Origin: Deinococcus ruber
GTDB taxonomy: Bacteria > Deinococcota > Deinococci > Deinococcales > Deinococcaceae
Length of the DNA stretch: 64,000 bases
Assembly (NCBI RefSeq): GCF_014648095.1
Contig: NZ_BMQL01000024.1
Coordinates: 24,011 to 88,010, forward strand
Direction of reading: 5' to 3'
Numbering within the stretch: position 1 is the stretch's first letter; each line of letters opens with the position of its first letter. Below are positions 24,660-32,858 of the stretch, in pieces. The translations under genes and the position numbers were made by a program. The notes beneath the pieces are model-generated. The model saw nothing but the letters and a program-made list of their open reading frames with translations, searched no databases and was not told the DNA's origin.

Positions 24660-25393
24660 CCACACTGGAGGCCACCCGCTCGACTGGGGGAGCAACCGTC
24701 ACCGTCGAGGGATTGCGCGTGCAGTACGGCGTCCGAACCGTGCTGGAGGACGTCCATCTGCATCTGAGTCCGGGCGAGCGGGTGGCAGTGGTGGGCGAGA
24801 GCGGCGGCGGCAAGACCACTCTTCTACGGGTACTGGCCGGGCTGACCGGTGTGACGGGGGGCCGGGCAGAGGTGACGCAGCAGCACGCGGCAGCACGCGT
24901 GCGGGTGATGTTTCAGGAAGACCGGCTGCTTCCCTGGTTGAGTGCGCTGGACAACGCGGCGCTGGGCCTGCCACCGCACGAGCGCCCGCACGCCGAAGCA
25001 GCCCTCGCCAACGTCGGGCTTGCAGACCGGGCCGCCGCGTTTCCGCATCAGCTGTCGGGTGGGCAGCGGCAGCGGGTGGCGCTGGCCCGTGCCCTCGCTC
25101 ACCGTCCGGCTCTGCTGCTGCTCGACGAACCGTTCGGTGCGCTGGACGCCATGACGCGGGCCGGGATGCACGCGCTGTTGAATACCCTGCTGGATGAGAC
25201 GGGCGCAACCACGCTCCTGGTGACGCACGATCTGGACGAAGCGCTGAAACTGGCCGACCGGGTGTTGTTGCTGCGGGCGGGCCGGGTCGCCGTGGATGTG
25301 CGCGTGCCGGGTGAACGCCCCCGCCGCCGAATGCTGCTGGAACCGCTCCGCGAACGGCTGGAAGCCCAGCTCCACGGGGCTGGCCCTGAGTAA
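24656..25393 (+). CDS. ssuB: Sulfonate ABC transporter ATP-binding protein
   Basis: This is a 245-residue ABC ATPase. Walker A is GESGGGKTT, the Q-loop is FQEDRLLPW, the signature LSGGQRQRVALARAL, Walker B LLLLDEPFGALD and the H-loop LLVTHDLDEAL. The MFQEDRLLPW form and the short length fit SsuB/TauB/NrtD importers. It is the last gene of the operon, followed after 16 nt by a strong terminator. Confidence 0.93.
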   Translation: MTTLEATRSTGGATVTVEGLRVQYGVRTVLEDVHLHLSPGERVAVVGESGGGKTTLLRVLAGLTGVTGGRAEVTQQHAAARVRVMFQEDRLLPWLSALDNAALGLPPHERPHAEAALANVGLADRAAAFPHQLSGGQRQRVALARALAHRPALLLLDEPFGALDAMTRAGMHALLNTLLDETGATTLLVTHDLDEALKLADRVLLLRAGRVAVDVRVPGERPRRRMLLEPLRERLEAQLHGAGPE

Positions 25394-25409
25394 TCCTCAC
25401 TGAAGAAAA

Positions 25410-25453
25410 GGACAGGACACGCCTGCGAACTGGCGTGTCCTGTCCATTTTTTT
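25410..25453 (+). terminator. Rho-independent terminator of ssu operon
   Basis: GGACAGGACACGCC and GGCGTGTCCTGTCC form a perfect 14-bp stem with an 8-nt loop, followed by A and seven T. This is the clearest intrinsic terminator in the window. Confidence 0.92.
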
Positions 25454-25704
25454 CTCCGCCTCTTCTGACGCTGGCGGCACTGGAAGTCCACTGACCGTCA
25501 TCCTGCGAGGGCCGCTGCTCGCACTCAATCCCGGAATCTGCTTTCTGGAGCGGGCAGCCTCGGCAACGTCCTGAAGACCTGCCGCAGCTGCCCGTTACTG
25601 CGGGGGTGCCAGCGCGTCTGGCACGGTGTCGGCATTGGATGAAGCTGGCCGACCAGAATGCCTCAACGTATGACTCCCGCGCTGAAGAGAGAATCAATAT
25701 GGTT

Positions 25705-25733
25705 TTGACAAAAAACGTTTTTGATTATAACTT
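25705..25733 (+). promoter_or_regulatory. marR promoter with AAAAACGTTTTT operator
   Basis: TTGACA (25705-25710), a 17-nt spacer and TAACTT (25728-25733) are followed by 6 nt and the GTG start, so the mRNA is probably leaderless. The spacer holds the palindrome AAAAACGTTTTT, placed for autorepression by the encoded MarR protein. Confidence 0.6.
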
Positions 25734-25739
25734 ATTGAC

Positions 25740-26264
25740 GTGAAGCGTCGCGACCCTTCCACGACTGCTGCCGGGTCCAGTTCTCCCGCAGAGTCTCATT
25801 CCCGGTTCCCGGTGGACATGACGATGCCCGCCGGGGCCGACCGCTGGACTGGTTACGCCCTCGCATGGGTCACTTCTCTTGCTGGACAGCAGTACGCCGA
25901 AGGCATGGCGAAACTGGGTCTTCAGGCGTCGCATGCGGCGATCCTCCAGATGCTGCACGAGGCCGGGCCGATGAACCAGAACCGCCTGGCCGAACGCACC
26001 CGCATCGACAAAGCGCCACTGGTCGGTCTACTGAACACGCTGGAACAGCTCACGCTGGTCGAGCGGCGACCTCATCCCAGTGATCGCCGGGCCTTCGAGG
26101 TACATCTGACACCGCAGGGCGCCGCCAAACTTTCCGATATCGAGCAGATGAATGCCCAGGTCACAGAAACCTTCTTTGAGCCGCTCAGCTCGGCGGAGCA
26201 GCGCGTCCTGCACGACCTGCTGACCCGGCTGGCACGCCACCACACTCCACCGACCAACTCGTAA
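25740..26264 (+). CDS. MarR-family transcriptional regulator
   Basis: This regulator of 174 residues has a winged helix in its middle: ASHAAILQMLHEAGPMNQNR, then LAERTRIDKAPLVGLLNTLE as the recognition region, and VERRPHPSDRRAFEVHLTPQ as the wing (the DRR motif is typical). It binds DNA as a dimer and usually represses efflux or stress genes. The first 26 residues are extra and polar; ATG 25818 would give a more usual length, but promoter spacing favours GTG 25740. The target is likely its own promoter and possibly the membrane gene that follows. Confidence 0.85.
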   Translation: MKRRDPSTTAAGSSSPAESHSRFPVDMTMPAGADRWTGYALAWVTSLAGQQYAEGMAKLGLQASHAAILQMLHEAGPMNQNRLAERTRIDKAPLVGLLNTLEQLTLVERRPHPSDRRAFEVHLTPQGAAKLSDIEQMNAQVTETFFEPLSSAEQRVLHDLLTRLARHHTPPTNS

Positions 26265-26329
26265 GCCCTGCTTTCCCGTGTACCGTGCCGCAGCCATGTG
26301 GTGCGGCGGGCACCTATTTCTGGAGCCAC

Positions 26330-26728
26330 ATGACGACTGTTCCACTGTCTCACTACTCTGGCGCACGCTGGACATACCTGGTGCTGTGCTCTCTCCTGGT
26401 GTTGTGTATCGTCGCTCAGGTCTTCCTCGCTGGCATGGGGGCGCTTGTAAACCCCAGCTACTTTGCCCTGCATAAGTTCTTTGGAGACTGGTTTGGCCTG
26501 CTCATTCTCCCGATGGTTGTCGCGGCGCTTCTGGGCCGGGTATCCCGCGCCATCACCCTGGCAACCCTTGGCCTGTTTCTGCTGTACACCCTCCAGTACG
26601 TCTTTTTTCAGCTCGGGGGCACCATCGCCTTTCTCCGTGCATTCCATGTGGTCAATGCCCTGGTGATTTTCTGGAGTGCCACACGGCTCGCCCAGGCGGT
26701 CTGGCAGCTGCTGAGACCGCACCCTTAA
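26330..26728 (+). CDS. DUF6220-like small membrane protein
   Basis: This 132-residue membrane protein has four predicted helices: TYLVLCSLLVLCIVAQVFLA, the segment after ALHKFFGDWFG, AITLATLGLFLLYTLQYVFF, and HVVNALVIFWSATRLAQAV. The spacing and the HKFFG and FHVVNAL pieces agree with DUF6220, a family of unknown role. I took ATG 26330 as start. It lies 65 nt after marR on the same strand, so it could be the gene that MarR controls, but nothing proves it. Confidence 0.7.
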   Translation: MTTVPLSHYSGARWTYLVLCSLLVLCIVAQVFLAGMGALVNPSYFALHKFFGDWFGLLILPMVVAALLGRVSRAITLATLGLFLLYTLQYVFFQLGGTIAFLRAFHVVNALVIFWSATRLAQAVWQLLRPHP

Positions 26729-26800
26729 GACGAGCATCCCCGCTGCTCTTCTCTGGTCTGTCGGGTCAGTTTCCGTGTCACAGGGCCAACTGACCCTTGG

Positions 26801-26806
26801 TACAGT
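26801..26806 (+). promoter_or_regulatory. -10 element, leaderless amidotransferase
   Basis: TACAGT lies 7 nt before ATG 26814, supporting that start over the earlier in-frame GTG at 26775. Confidence 0.45.
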
Positions 26807-26813
26807 AGGGCGC

Positions 26814-27512
26814 ATGGCACCCCGCCCCCTCATCGGTCTGACGACGTCTCGCCCTTCTGAAGGGTATTTGCAGGGCTTCCACGGTACGCCACGTCACTAC
26901 GCTCAGGCGGTCGCCCATGTGGGCGGGAGTCCGGTACTGCTGCCGACCCTGCCCGAACTGGCCGAAGATTTCGCCACGCGGATTGATGCGCTGCTGCTGA
27001 CAGGTGGCGTGGATATCCACCCCCGTTACTATGGTCAGGTGCCCCGGCGACACCTCGGGGAGGTCGATGAAGAGCGGGACGCATTTGAATCTGCGCTCTA
27101 CAGCGCCGTCCGGGGGCTGGGAAAACCGGTGCTCGGAATCTGCCGGGGCATGCAGCTCATCAATGTTTTCGAGGGCGGGAGCCTGCATCAGCATCTGCCG
27201 GAGGTGGCCAGCCTGTGGGCAGATCACGCGCAGGTGGGCCGTGCGCCGACCCTGGGGCATACCGTGGAGTTTGTTCCAGACAGCAGATTGGGGCAGGCTC
27301 ACCCCGGCACAGCGCTGGTGAATTCCTACCACCATCAGGCGGTAGACGTGCTGGCCCCCGGTCTCCGGTGCACGGCGACGGCTCCAGACGGAGCGACCGA
27401 GGCCATCGAAGGAGAGGGTCTGCTGGGAGTGCAGTGGCATCCCGAACTGCTGTTCGAACGCCACCCTCACGCACTGGGAACGTTCACAGCGTTCATGTCT
27501 CTTCTGAAATGA
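26814..27512 (+). CDS. Gamma-glutamyl-gamma-aminobutyrate hydrolase family (class I glutamine amidotransferase)
   Basis: This 232-residue protein is of the Peptidase C26/PuuD type. It starts RPLIGLTTSRP, has LLTGGVDIHPRYYG, the nucleophile elbow GICRGMQLINVF (catalytic Cys) and the His-Glu pair in VQWHPELLF. SYHHQAVDVLAPGL is the usual segment before the last strands. PuuD hydrolyses gamma-Glu-GABA in putrescine breakdown; other members cleave gamma-glutamyl compounds such as folate polyglutamate. No putrescine genes are nearby, so substrate is open. It appears to be a single-gene unit with a leaderless start. Confidence 0.88.
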   Translation: MAPRPLIGLTTSRPSEGYLQGFHGTPRHYAQAVAHVGGSPVLLPTLPELAEDFATRIDALLLTGGVDIHPRYYGQVPRRHLGEVDEERDAFESALYSAVRGLGKPVLGICRGMQLINVFEGGSLHQHLPEVASLWADHAQVGRAPTLGHTVEFVPDSRLGQAHPGTALVNSYHHQAVDVLAPGLRCTATAPDGATEAIEGEGLLGVQWHPELLFERHPHALGTFTAFMSLLK

Positions 27513-27629
27513 CAGGTGAACTGCTCTGATGATCTGAGGTGTCAGGCTGCCTGTGCTGCAAGGCGTTGAGGAGCAGAGCCATGCGGCGCTTTGGCGGGCG
27601 GGCCTGTCACCGGGGCGGCGCTCACGGCC

Positions 27630-27635
27630 TACACT
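27630..27635 (+). promoter_or_regulatory. -10 element, leaderless GNAT gene
   Basis: TACACT lies 8 nt before ATG 27644, giving a leader of at most a few nucleotides. Confidence 0.4.
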
Positions 27636-27643
27636 GATCTACG

Positions 27644-28471
27644 ATGCTTCCCGATCAAACCGAGTTGGCACGCCTCCTGCTGAACGTCTACGACTCTCAG
27701 CTGCGGGAGGAAACCGAGATGCTGTCTGCGACCCGTGTGGACCGCGATGGCCCGCTGTGGCGCGGAACCTTCGGAACACGCGGATTCGTGTCGTACCGTG
27801 ATCTGGGGGGCCTGACGGGACAGGCGTTGGACGACCTGATCGCCCGCACGGTCGAGTTTTATGCCAGCGACGACCAGATCACCTCGTTCGAGTGGAAAAC
27901 GCGTGGGCACGACGCGCCAGCAGACCTTCCCGAACGCCTGCTCGCTCAGGGCTTTCAGGCCGAGGAACAGGAAACCGTGATGCTGGGCGAGGCCCGGCTG
28001 CTTGCCGAGCACATCCCACTTCCAGCGGGTGTACGTCTGCGGCGTATCGACCAGCAGCCCGAACCGCTGGCTGACCTGACACGGGCCGCTGCCGCGCAGG
28101 AACGCGCCTTCGGAACCGCGTTTGGCGTGCAGGACTTCGTGCGGCAGCTGGAGAGCAAACGCGGCCTGCTCGAACTCTGGGTGGCAGAGGCGCGGGGCGA
28201 CGTCATCTGCACCGGACGGCTCGAAGTGGTGCCGGGCACCGAGGTCGCGGGCCTGTGGGGGGGCGGCACGGTGCCCGAGTGGCGCGGGCAGGGGATTTAC
28301 CGGGCACTGACCGCCGAGCGGGCGAGGTCTGCGCTTGCCCGGGGGGTGCGGTTCCTGCACAGCGACTCCACCGAGTTCTCGCGGCCCATCCTGCAACGCA
28401 GCGGCCTGCTGCCGGTGACGACCACCACGCCGTATATCTGGACGCGGACAGGGCAAGAGCCAACCGTTTAA
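27644..28471 (+). CDS. GNAT-family N-acetyltransferase
   Basis: This 275-residue protein has a GNAT domain in its second half. VAEARGDVICTGRLEVVPGT is beta-strand 4, GGTVPEWRGQGIYRALTAER is the acetyl-CoA binding motif A (RGQGIY), and FLHSDSTEFSRPILQRSGLL is motif B. The N-terminal half may be a degenerate second GNAT-like fold. It transfers an acetyl group from acetyl-CoA to an unknown amine. It stands alone between the amidotransferase and the aquaporin genes, all on the plus strand. Confidence 0.85.
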   Translation: MLPDQTELARLLLNVYDSQLREETEMLSATRVDRDGPLWRGTFGTRGFVSYRDLGGLTGQALDDLIARTVEFYASDDQITSFEWKTRGHDAPADLPERLLAQGFQAEEQETVMLGEARLLAEHIPLPAGVRLRRIDQQPEPLADLTRAAAAQERAFGTAFGVQDFVRQLESKRGLLELWVAEARGDVICTGRLEVVPGTEVAGLWGGGTVPEWRGQGIYRALTAERARSALARGVRFLHSDSTEFSRPILQRSGLLPVTTTTPYIWTRTGQEPTV

Positions 28472-28579
28472 AACGTCTCGGCGGTTCCCGGCTTTCGCAG
28501 AACTCTCGGGGCTGCTCTCGACCTGATACATGAGCGTTTGATCTTGTCATGATTGTCAGGACTGTGTCAGATGATGCAG

Positions 28580-28585
28580 TAGAGT
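28580..28585 (+). promoter_or_regulatory. -10 element, leaderless aquaporin gene
   Basis: TAGAGT lies 5 nt before GTG 28591. This favours GTG 28591 as the start instead of the in-frame ATG at 28549. Confidence 0.4.
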
Positions 28586-28590
28586 GGCGC

Positions 28591-29295
28591 GTGTCGAACG
28601 TGACTTTGTGGCGTCGCTGCGTGGCTGAAGGACTGGGGGCGGGTCTGATTGTGCTGGGAGATCTGGGAGCGTCCCGCCTCGCTCAGCTGGGTCTGCTGCC
28701 CGAGGTCGTGGCGCAGGTCGTGGTGCCCGGAGCGATGGTCATGGTTCTGATTTATCTCTTCAGCGACCTGTCGGGCGCACACTTCAATCCAGCCGTCACT
28801 GTCGCCTTCACCCTTCGCCGGTGTTTTCCGTGGCAGCATCTGCCCGCTTATCTGGGCGCACAGCTGCTCGGGGCGCTCCTGGCAGCACGACTGCTGGACG
28901 GGTTGCCCGCTGGACACGAACGGGTGCGCCCCGAGCAGGCGTGGGGTCTGGAAGGGGCGGCCACGGCGCTCCTGGTGCTGCTGGCTCTGGCGACGGCCAG
29001 ACGGAAGGCGACCATCGGGCCAGAAACAGGGCTGGTGATAGGAATGACCGTTGGCCTGGCTCACGCCCTGACAGGGTCACTGACGGCGGTGACGCTGAAT
29101 CCTGCCCGCGCCCTCGGCCCCGCCCTGGTACGCGGAGACGCGCTTGAGGCGTGGCCGCACTGGACGGGGCCGTTTGTGGGCGCAGCGGTTGCTGTGGCCC
29201 TGACGTGGCTGCTGCGCGGCCCAGCGACCAGCGAGGAAGCCCAGGCAGCTCAGGGCCACGCAGAGGGAACCGCGTCGCCAGTGGCGCGGTCTTAG
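28591..29295 (+). CDS. MIP-family channel (aquaporin/glycerol facilitator)
   Basis: This 234-residue membrane channel has six helices and both NPA half-helices: SGAHFNPAVTVAFTL and TAVTLNPARALGPALV. The Arg after the second NPA (selectivity filter) is kept. The first NPA is followed by VT and the second by RALGPAL, more like aquaporin Z than GlpF. It would pass water or small neutral solutes. Start at GTG 28591 is inferred from promoter spacing. It is convergent with the DUF2339 gene. Confidence 0.88.
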   Translation: MSNVTLWRRCVAEGLGAGLIVLGDLGASRLAQLGLLPEVVAQVVVPGAMVMVLIYLFSDLSGAHFNPAVTVAFTLRRCFPWQHLPAYLGAQLLGALLAARLLDGLPAGHERVRPEQAWGLEGAATALLVLLALATARRKATIGPETGLVIGMTVGLAHALTGSLTAVTLNPARALGPALVRGDALEAWPHWTGPFVGAAVAVALTWLLRGPATSEEAQAAQGHAEGTASPVARS

Positions 29296-29399
29296 AGCAT
29301 CTGACGGAAGTTGGGAGGAGATACAGCGTTCAGAACGGCTTTTCGGCCTGCTCTTCACTGCCATTGTTCTGACCGCACGAGAGGATTGCTGCCCTGAGG

Positions 29400-31457
29400 T
29401 TACCCGACCACGTCTCTGGGGGGCGGCGGGAAGCGCACGCCAGCGAGTACCGTGATCAGGCCCGCGCCGAGCAGTCCGGCGGCCCGAACGAGCGGGTCGG
29501 TGCCGGCCAGATCGAACAGCAGCACCCGCAGCAGCGCAAAGAGCAGCACCGCCGCGCCGCTCATCCAGAGCGCCCATTTCCATGCGGGCACGCCCGGCTG
29601 CTTCGCCTGAGCACGCAGCAGCAGCCAGCCGCCGAGCATGGCCAGCCACGGAGTCGTCAGCACAAACGAGGCGCTGGTGGTGGATTGCCCGTGGGCGAGA
29701 AGGGCCGCGAACAGCCACGCGCCACTCCAGGCAAGCAGCAGCGCCGCCGGCCACGGTTGCCGCTCCTGACGGGGCGCGAGGATCTTCACGCTGGCAAAGA
29801 CGAGCAGGGCCGCCGCACCGAGCAACAGCAGCGCGTATTCGGCGAGCGCGGCCAGATCGGGCGTCGGCTGCGAACGAACGGAGTACAGTCCCGTCCATCT
29901 CCACAGTCCGGCTGGCCCACTCGCCAGCAGCGGCAGGGCGACCAGCGCCCACAGCGCCAGCGGCAGCGTCCGCCAGCTGGACACGGCAGCCAGTGTCCAG
30001 CCGCTCAGTGGACGCGACGTCGGCAGCTCTCGCGGTACCGGTCGGCGGGCCAGCCAGACCACACCGGGCAGCACCATTCCGGCCAGACCGAAGATCAGCG
30101 CCAGCGGCACACACGGTGCGAGCGCCAGCAGCAGCGGGGCGGCGGGCTTGATCCCGGCATCGGCACGTTCGGCGTCGGCAGCGTTCAGGGAGAGGGCCGC
30201 GACGAGAACCGAGAGCAGCGCCGCAGCCCCCGCAAACAGGGCGGAATTCAGGCGGATGTGTGGATGCAGGTTCAGCGCCAGCAGCGCCGCCGTGGCAGCA
30301 GCGACCAGCGCCGAGGTGAAGGTCAGACGCGCCAGTACCTTCCGGTCGGCGTGCCCACGCAGCGGGGCGTAACGGGCGGCACCGAAAAAGGCGGCACTGA
30401 CCAGCGCGGCGATTGCCGGAGCCCAGAACCACGCGAGATGCAGGATCGTCGCCAGTGTCCAGCTGCCCGTGGTGATGGCCGCGCCAGCCACCAGGGTGCG
30501 CGCCGCCTCCCTCCGGTTCTGGGGCGTGGTGCGCCGCAGCACCATCCCGAGCAGCGTCAGCGTGGCTACGCCCAGCGTCAGGGTCAGGCGTTCGGGGCGG
30601 TTGTCGTTCAGCACGCCGACTTCAGCCGCCAGATTGAAGACCAGCAACAGCGTCAGCGCCAGACCACCGGACGCGGCGGCATTTCGGGCTTCCTGGCCGT
30701 CCCTGTCGGGCAGCAGCGGCAACAGGGCCAGACTGACGAGCGTCCAGGCCATACACAGCAGGCCCGGCAGATCCAGACTCCACAGGTGCGGGCCGGGCAC
30801 GCTCTGAGACAGCGGGAGCGCAACGGCCAGCGCCCCCAACGAGGTCAGCGGCGTGCCGATTCCACCCCAGCTGCGGGCCAGATACACGCTCGAAAAGGCG
30901 ATCAGCGTCATCAGCGCAGTCCAGGTGACGCCGCCCGAGGTACGCGCCGCGAAGGTCAGGGTCAGCAGCGACACCGCCATGCCGAGCGTGCCGAAGGTCT
31001 CGGCCTGCCAGCGTGCGCCGCTGCGTGTGGCCCGCCAGGTCAGAAACCCGCCGAGGCCCAGGCCAGCAAGAATGCGCCACTGCGGGCCGATGACACCCTG
31101 CGCCTCCAGAATCGACAGCACGTAGGCCGCACCGATCAACGTGGCGGCGATTCCGGCACGTGTCAGCCAGCGTTGCAGGTCAAGCGGTGCACGCGGTACA
31201 GCCGGTGCCCTCTGAGCAGGCCACACCGGTTGAGTATCCGGGACAGCGGCACTGTCTGCCTCGCCCGGAACGGTGCTTCCAGCCACCGGGAAAGCAGCGT
31301 TCGCAGGCGGCTGGAAGGCGGGTTGGAGACCGGATTCGTTCGGCACCGAGCGGTGGGCTGCCTGTGCCTCCAGCGCGTCCACACGTCGGCGCAGCGCTGA
31401 GAGTTGCTGGAACAGCACAGCAACCAGTACGCACAGTATGAAGATCAGAACGATCAT
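29400..31457 (-). CDS. DUF2339 polytopic membrane protein
   Basis: This is a membrane protein of 685 residues. It begins with one helix (IVLIFILCVLVAVLFQQL), then a short coiled segment (SALRRRVDALEAQAA), a Pro-rich linker, and from about residue 90 a very hydrophobic block with around 20 predicted transmembrane helices. The pieces LTRAGIAATLIGAAYVLS, ILAGLGLGGFLTWRAT and LARSWGGIGTPLTSLGALAV match DUF2339. The family is widespread and uncharacterised. ATG 31457 is preferred because the signal-like helix follows at once; the frame is open 24 codons upstream. It appears monocistronic. Confidence 0.85.
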   Translation of the reverse strand: MIVLIFILCVLVAVLFQQLSALRRRVDALEAQAAHRSVPNESGLQPAFQPPANAAFPVAGSTVPGEADSAAVPDTQPVWPAQRAPAVPRAPLDLQRWLTRAGIAATLIGAAYVLSILEAQGVIGPQWRILAGLGLGGFLTWRATRSGARWQAETFGTLGMAVSLLTLTFAARTSGGVTWTALMTLIAFSSVYLARSWGGIGTPLTSLGALAVALPLSQSVPGPHLWSLDLPGLLCMAWTLVSLALLPLLPDRDGQEARNAAASGGLALTLLLVFNLAAEVGVLNDNRPERLTLTLGVATLTLLGMVLRRTTPQNRREAARTLVAGAAITTGSWTLATILHLAWFWAPAIAALVSAAFFGAARYAPLRGHADRKVLARLTFTSALVAAATAALLALNLHPHIRLNSALFAGAAALLSVLVAALSLNAADAERADAGIKPAAPLLLALAPCVPLALIFGLAGMVLPGVVWLARRPVPRELPTSRPLSGWTLAAVSSWRTLPLALWALVALPLLASGPAGLWRWTGLYSVRSQPTPDLAALAEYALLLLGAAALLVFASVKILAPRQERQPWPAALLLAWSGAWLFAALLAHGQSTTSASFVLTTPWLAMLGGWLLLRAQAKQPGVPAWKWALWMSGAAVLLFALLRVLLFDLAGTDPLVRAAGLLGAGLITVLAGVRFPPPPRDVVG

Positions 31458-31900
31458 GCGGGCCTTTTCACCGAGGGTTGCTGCGCGGCTTCGGGATACC
31501 GTGTGCCTCGCGGCTGCACAGAGGCCCACCGGCAGCTCAGCCAGTGTCTGTGGAAGGCCGGACGTTCAGCGCCGAACACGGCGGATTTCCGCGCAGGAGT
31601 GGTCAGGACGTGCCGTATTCACCGGTGCCTCCGATGGAAGAAGCGCACAGGGGATGTCGCCCGGGGCGCAGGTGCAGCAGCTCACTGCTTCGTGCGAGTT
31701 CAGGCGTGGGCGTCTGCACCCGCAGAATACCGCGTGGGACGTGACCGATCACCGCAACCACTGTGCCAGCGACCTCCGGCCTGCGTGCTGACGCTGAAGC
31801 CGACAGGTCTGGGAAGCGCGTCACCCAGCAAAGCCAGCCGCCCTCCCTGACCGTTCACACCCAGGCGGAGACGATGCCCACGCCGCCTTTCAGCTCCAGC
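31458..31900. other. Intergenic, no convincing gene
   Basis: About 440 bases lie between two minus-strand genes. Short frames on both strands have no family resemblance and no ribosome site. The promoter of the DUF2339 gene should be here, but I see no strong -35/-10 pair. Confidence 0.45.
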
Positions 31901-32398
31901 TCAGCGGCCTGAGGTGTTCGAACTCATTCCAGCGTCAGCCACACCCGGACGGGCCGACAGCAGTTCCTGAATCCGCAGCCGGGCGGTGTTGCCGTCAAAC
32001 TGCCCACGGTGCCGCGCCTGAAGTTCACGCATGACGTCGCCCAGCCGCGCTTCCGGCTGCCCGCGAAGCACCTCCAGAATCACCTGATCGAGTTCAGCGG
32101 GTGTCAGCGCGGCTGGCAGGTACGCGCCGAGCAGCGCCCGTTCCGCCCGCGCCGCGCTGGTGTCGCGGCCAAGCGAGGTGGCCTGAGAGATCGCCTCATC
32201 GAGGCCCACCACAGTCTTCTGGATGAGCGCCAGCATCTCGGCATCGTCGAGAGGGCCGGTGTGCTGACGACGGGCACTTTTCTGAAGGCCCTCCGCCTCC
32301 CCCACCAGAACGCGCAGGCTTCCGGCAGTGGCAGACAGCTCCGGCCCACCCCGGCGGGCGTGCAGCAGATCGGCTTTCAAACGCTCGAACAAAGTCAT
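31901..32398 (-). CDS. yqeY: GatB/YqeY domain protein
   Basis: This 165-residue protein has the YqeY fold related to the C-terminal tail domain of GatB, the amidotransferase that makes Gln-tRNA and Asn-tRNA. Marks are LFERLKADLLHARRGGPELS, DDAEMLALIQKTVVGLDEAI, RAERALLGAYLPAALTPAEL and LGDVMRELQARHRGQFDGNT. A direct tRNA-linked role is suspected but unproven. AGGAGG precedes the ATG. It lies directly after the tRNA-Glu gene on the same strand, so it may be read through from the tRNA promoter; that neighbourhood fits a tRNA-related job. Confidence 0.9.
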   Translation of the reverse strand: MTLFERLKADLLHARRGGPELSATAGSLRVLVGEAEGLQKSARRQHTGPLDDAEMLALIQKTVVGLDEAISQATSLGRDTSAARAERALLGAYLPAALTPAELDQVILEVLRGQPEARLGDVMRELQARHRGQFDGNTARLRIQELLSARPGVADAGMSSNTSGR

Positions 32399-32418
32399 AT
32401 AGAACCTCCTGATCCTGC

Positions 32419-32493
32419 TGGCGACCTTACGCGGACTCGAACCGCGCTCTGAAGAGTGAACATCTTCTGTCCTGACCGCTGGACGATAAGGCC
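32419..32493 (-). tRNA. tRNA-Glu (TTC)
   Basis: Read on the minus strand it starts GGCCTTATCGTCCAGC, has the anticodon stem GAAGA/TCTTC with loop TGTTCAC (anticodon TTC), a T-arm with GGTTCGAGTCC, and ends TAAGGTC-G-CCA with CCA encoded. The acceptor stem GGCCTTA/TAAGGTC pairs with one G-T. Confidence 0.95.
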
Positions 32494-32498
32494 ATGAT

Positions 32499-32574
32499 TG
32501 GGGTGAGTGAGAGGATTCGAACCTGTGTCACTGGCTTCACAGGCCGGGGTCCTGACCGCTGGACGACACCCACC
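32499..32574 (-). tRNA. tRNA-His (GTG)
   Basis: On the minus strand it begins GGTGGGTG, giving the extra 5' G typical of tRNA-His. The anticodon loop is CTGTGAA (anticodon GTG), the T-loop GGTTCGAATCC, and the 3' end CACTCACCCCA with CCA encoded. The anticodon stem has one mismatch. Confidence 0.92.
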
Positions 32575-32583
32575 ATACATGTA

Positions 32584-32639
32584 CTGCTGGGAAAACCCCT
32601 GATCTCAAACCAGATGCGCCGACTGCGCCAATCACCGAA
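32584..32639 (-). pseudogene. Degenerate tRNA-like sequence, anticodon loop reads TGA
   Basis: Between tRNA-Met and tRNA-His the minus strand reads CGGTGATTGGCGCAGTCGGC, a tRNA 5' half like that of tRNA-Pro but with a shortened D-loop. An anticodon arm with loop TTTGAGA follows (TGA at positions 34-36). The T-arm and the matching acceptor strand ATCACCG are missing. I read it as a decayed tRNA. Confidence 0.4.
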
Positions 32640-32644
32640 TATGA

Positions 32645-32717
32645 AGGCCCGGGGCGGACTCGGACCGCCGACCAGCACCGTATGAAAGTGCCGCTCTACC
32701 AGCTGAGCTACCGGACC
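32645..32717 (-). tRNA. tRNA-Met (CAT)
   Basis: On the minus strand it begins GGTCCGGTAGCTCAGC. The anticodon stem GCACT/GGTGC carries the loop TTCATAC (anticodon CAT), the T-arm reads GGCGGTCCGAGTCCGCC, and the acceptor 3' strand is CCGGGCC. No CCA is encoded. It looks like an elongator-type tRNA-Met; a lysidine-modified tRNA-Ile2 with the same anticodon cannot be excluded. Confidence 0.88.
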
Positions 32718-32721
32718 GTGA

Positions 32722-32797
32722 TGGAAGGGGCGGAAGGATTCGAACCTTCAACTTCCAGCTTCAGAAACTGGCGCTCTGCCGGTTGAACTACGCCCCC
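32722..32797 (-). tRNA. tRNA-Gln (CTG)
   Basis: On the minus strand it begins GGGGGCGTAGTTCAACC. The anticodon stem CCAGT/GCTGG holds the loop TTCTGAA (anticodon CTG), the T-arm has GGTTCGAATCC, and the 3' end is CGCCCCTTCCA. It is the first tRNA of the minus-strand cluster. Confidence 0.9.
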
Positions 32798-32801
32798 CTG
32801 T

Positions 32802-32858
32802 ACAGAACCGCGCCGACGTGCTGGTTTCCTCTTCAGGAGCACGTCGGCGCGGTCTGTA
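32802..32858. repeat. Long hairpin upstream of the tRNA cluster
   Basis: ACCGCGCCGACGTGCT (32807-32822) and AGCACGTCGGCGCGGT (32838-32853) are perfect 16-bp complements with a 15-nt loop. The pairing extends outward by four more pairs (ACAG/CTGT) after one bulged A. No U-run follows on either side. Confidence 0.75.

Noticed and set aside
29685..31400. 571-codon plus-strand open frame
   Set aside because: Extremely rich in Gln, Arg and Gly; it is the shadow of the DUF2339 membrane protein.
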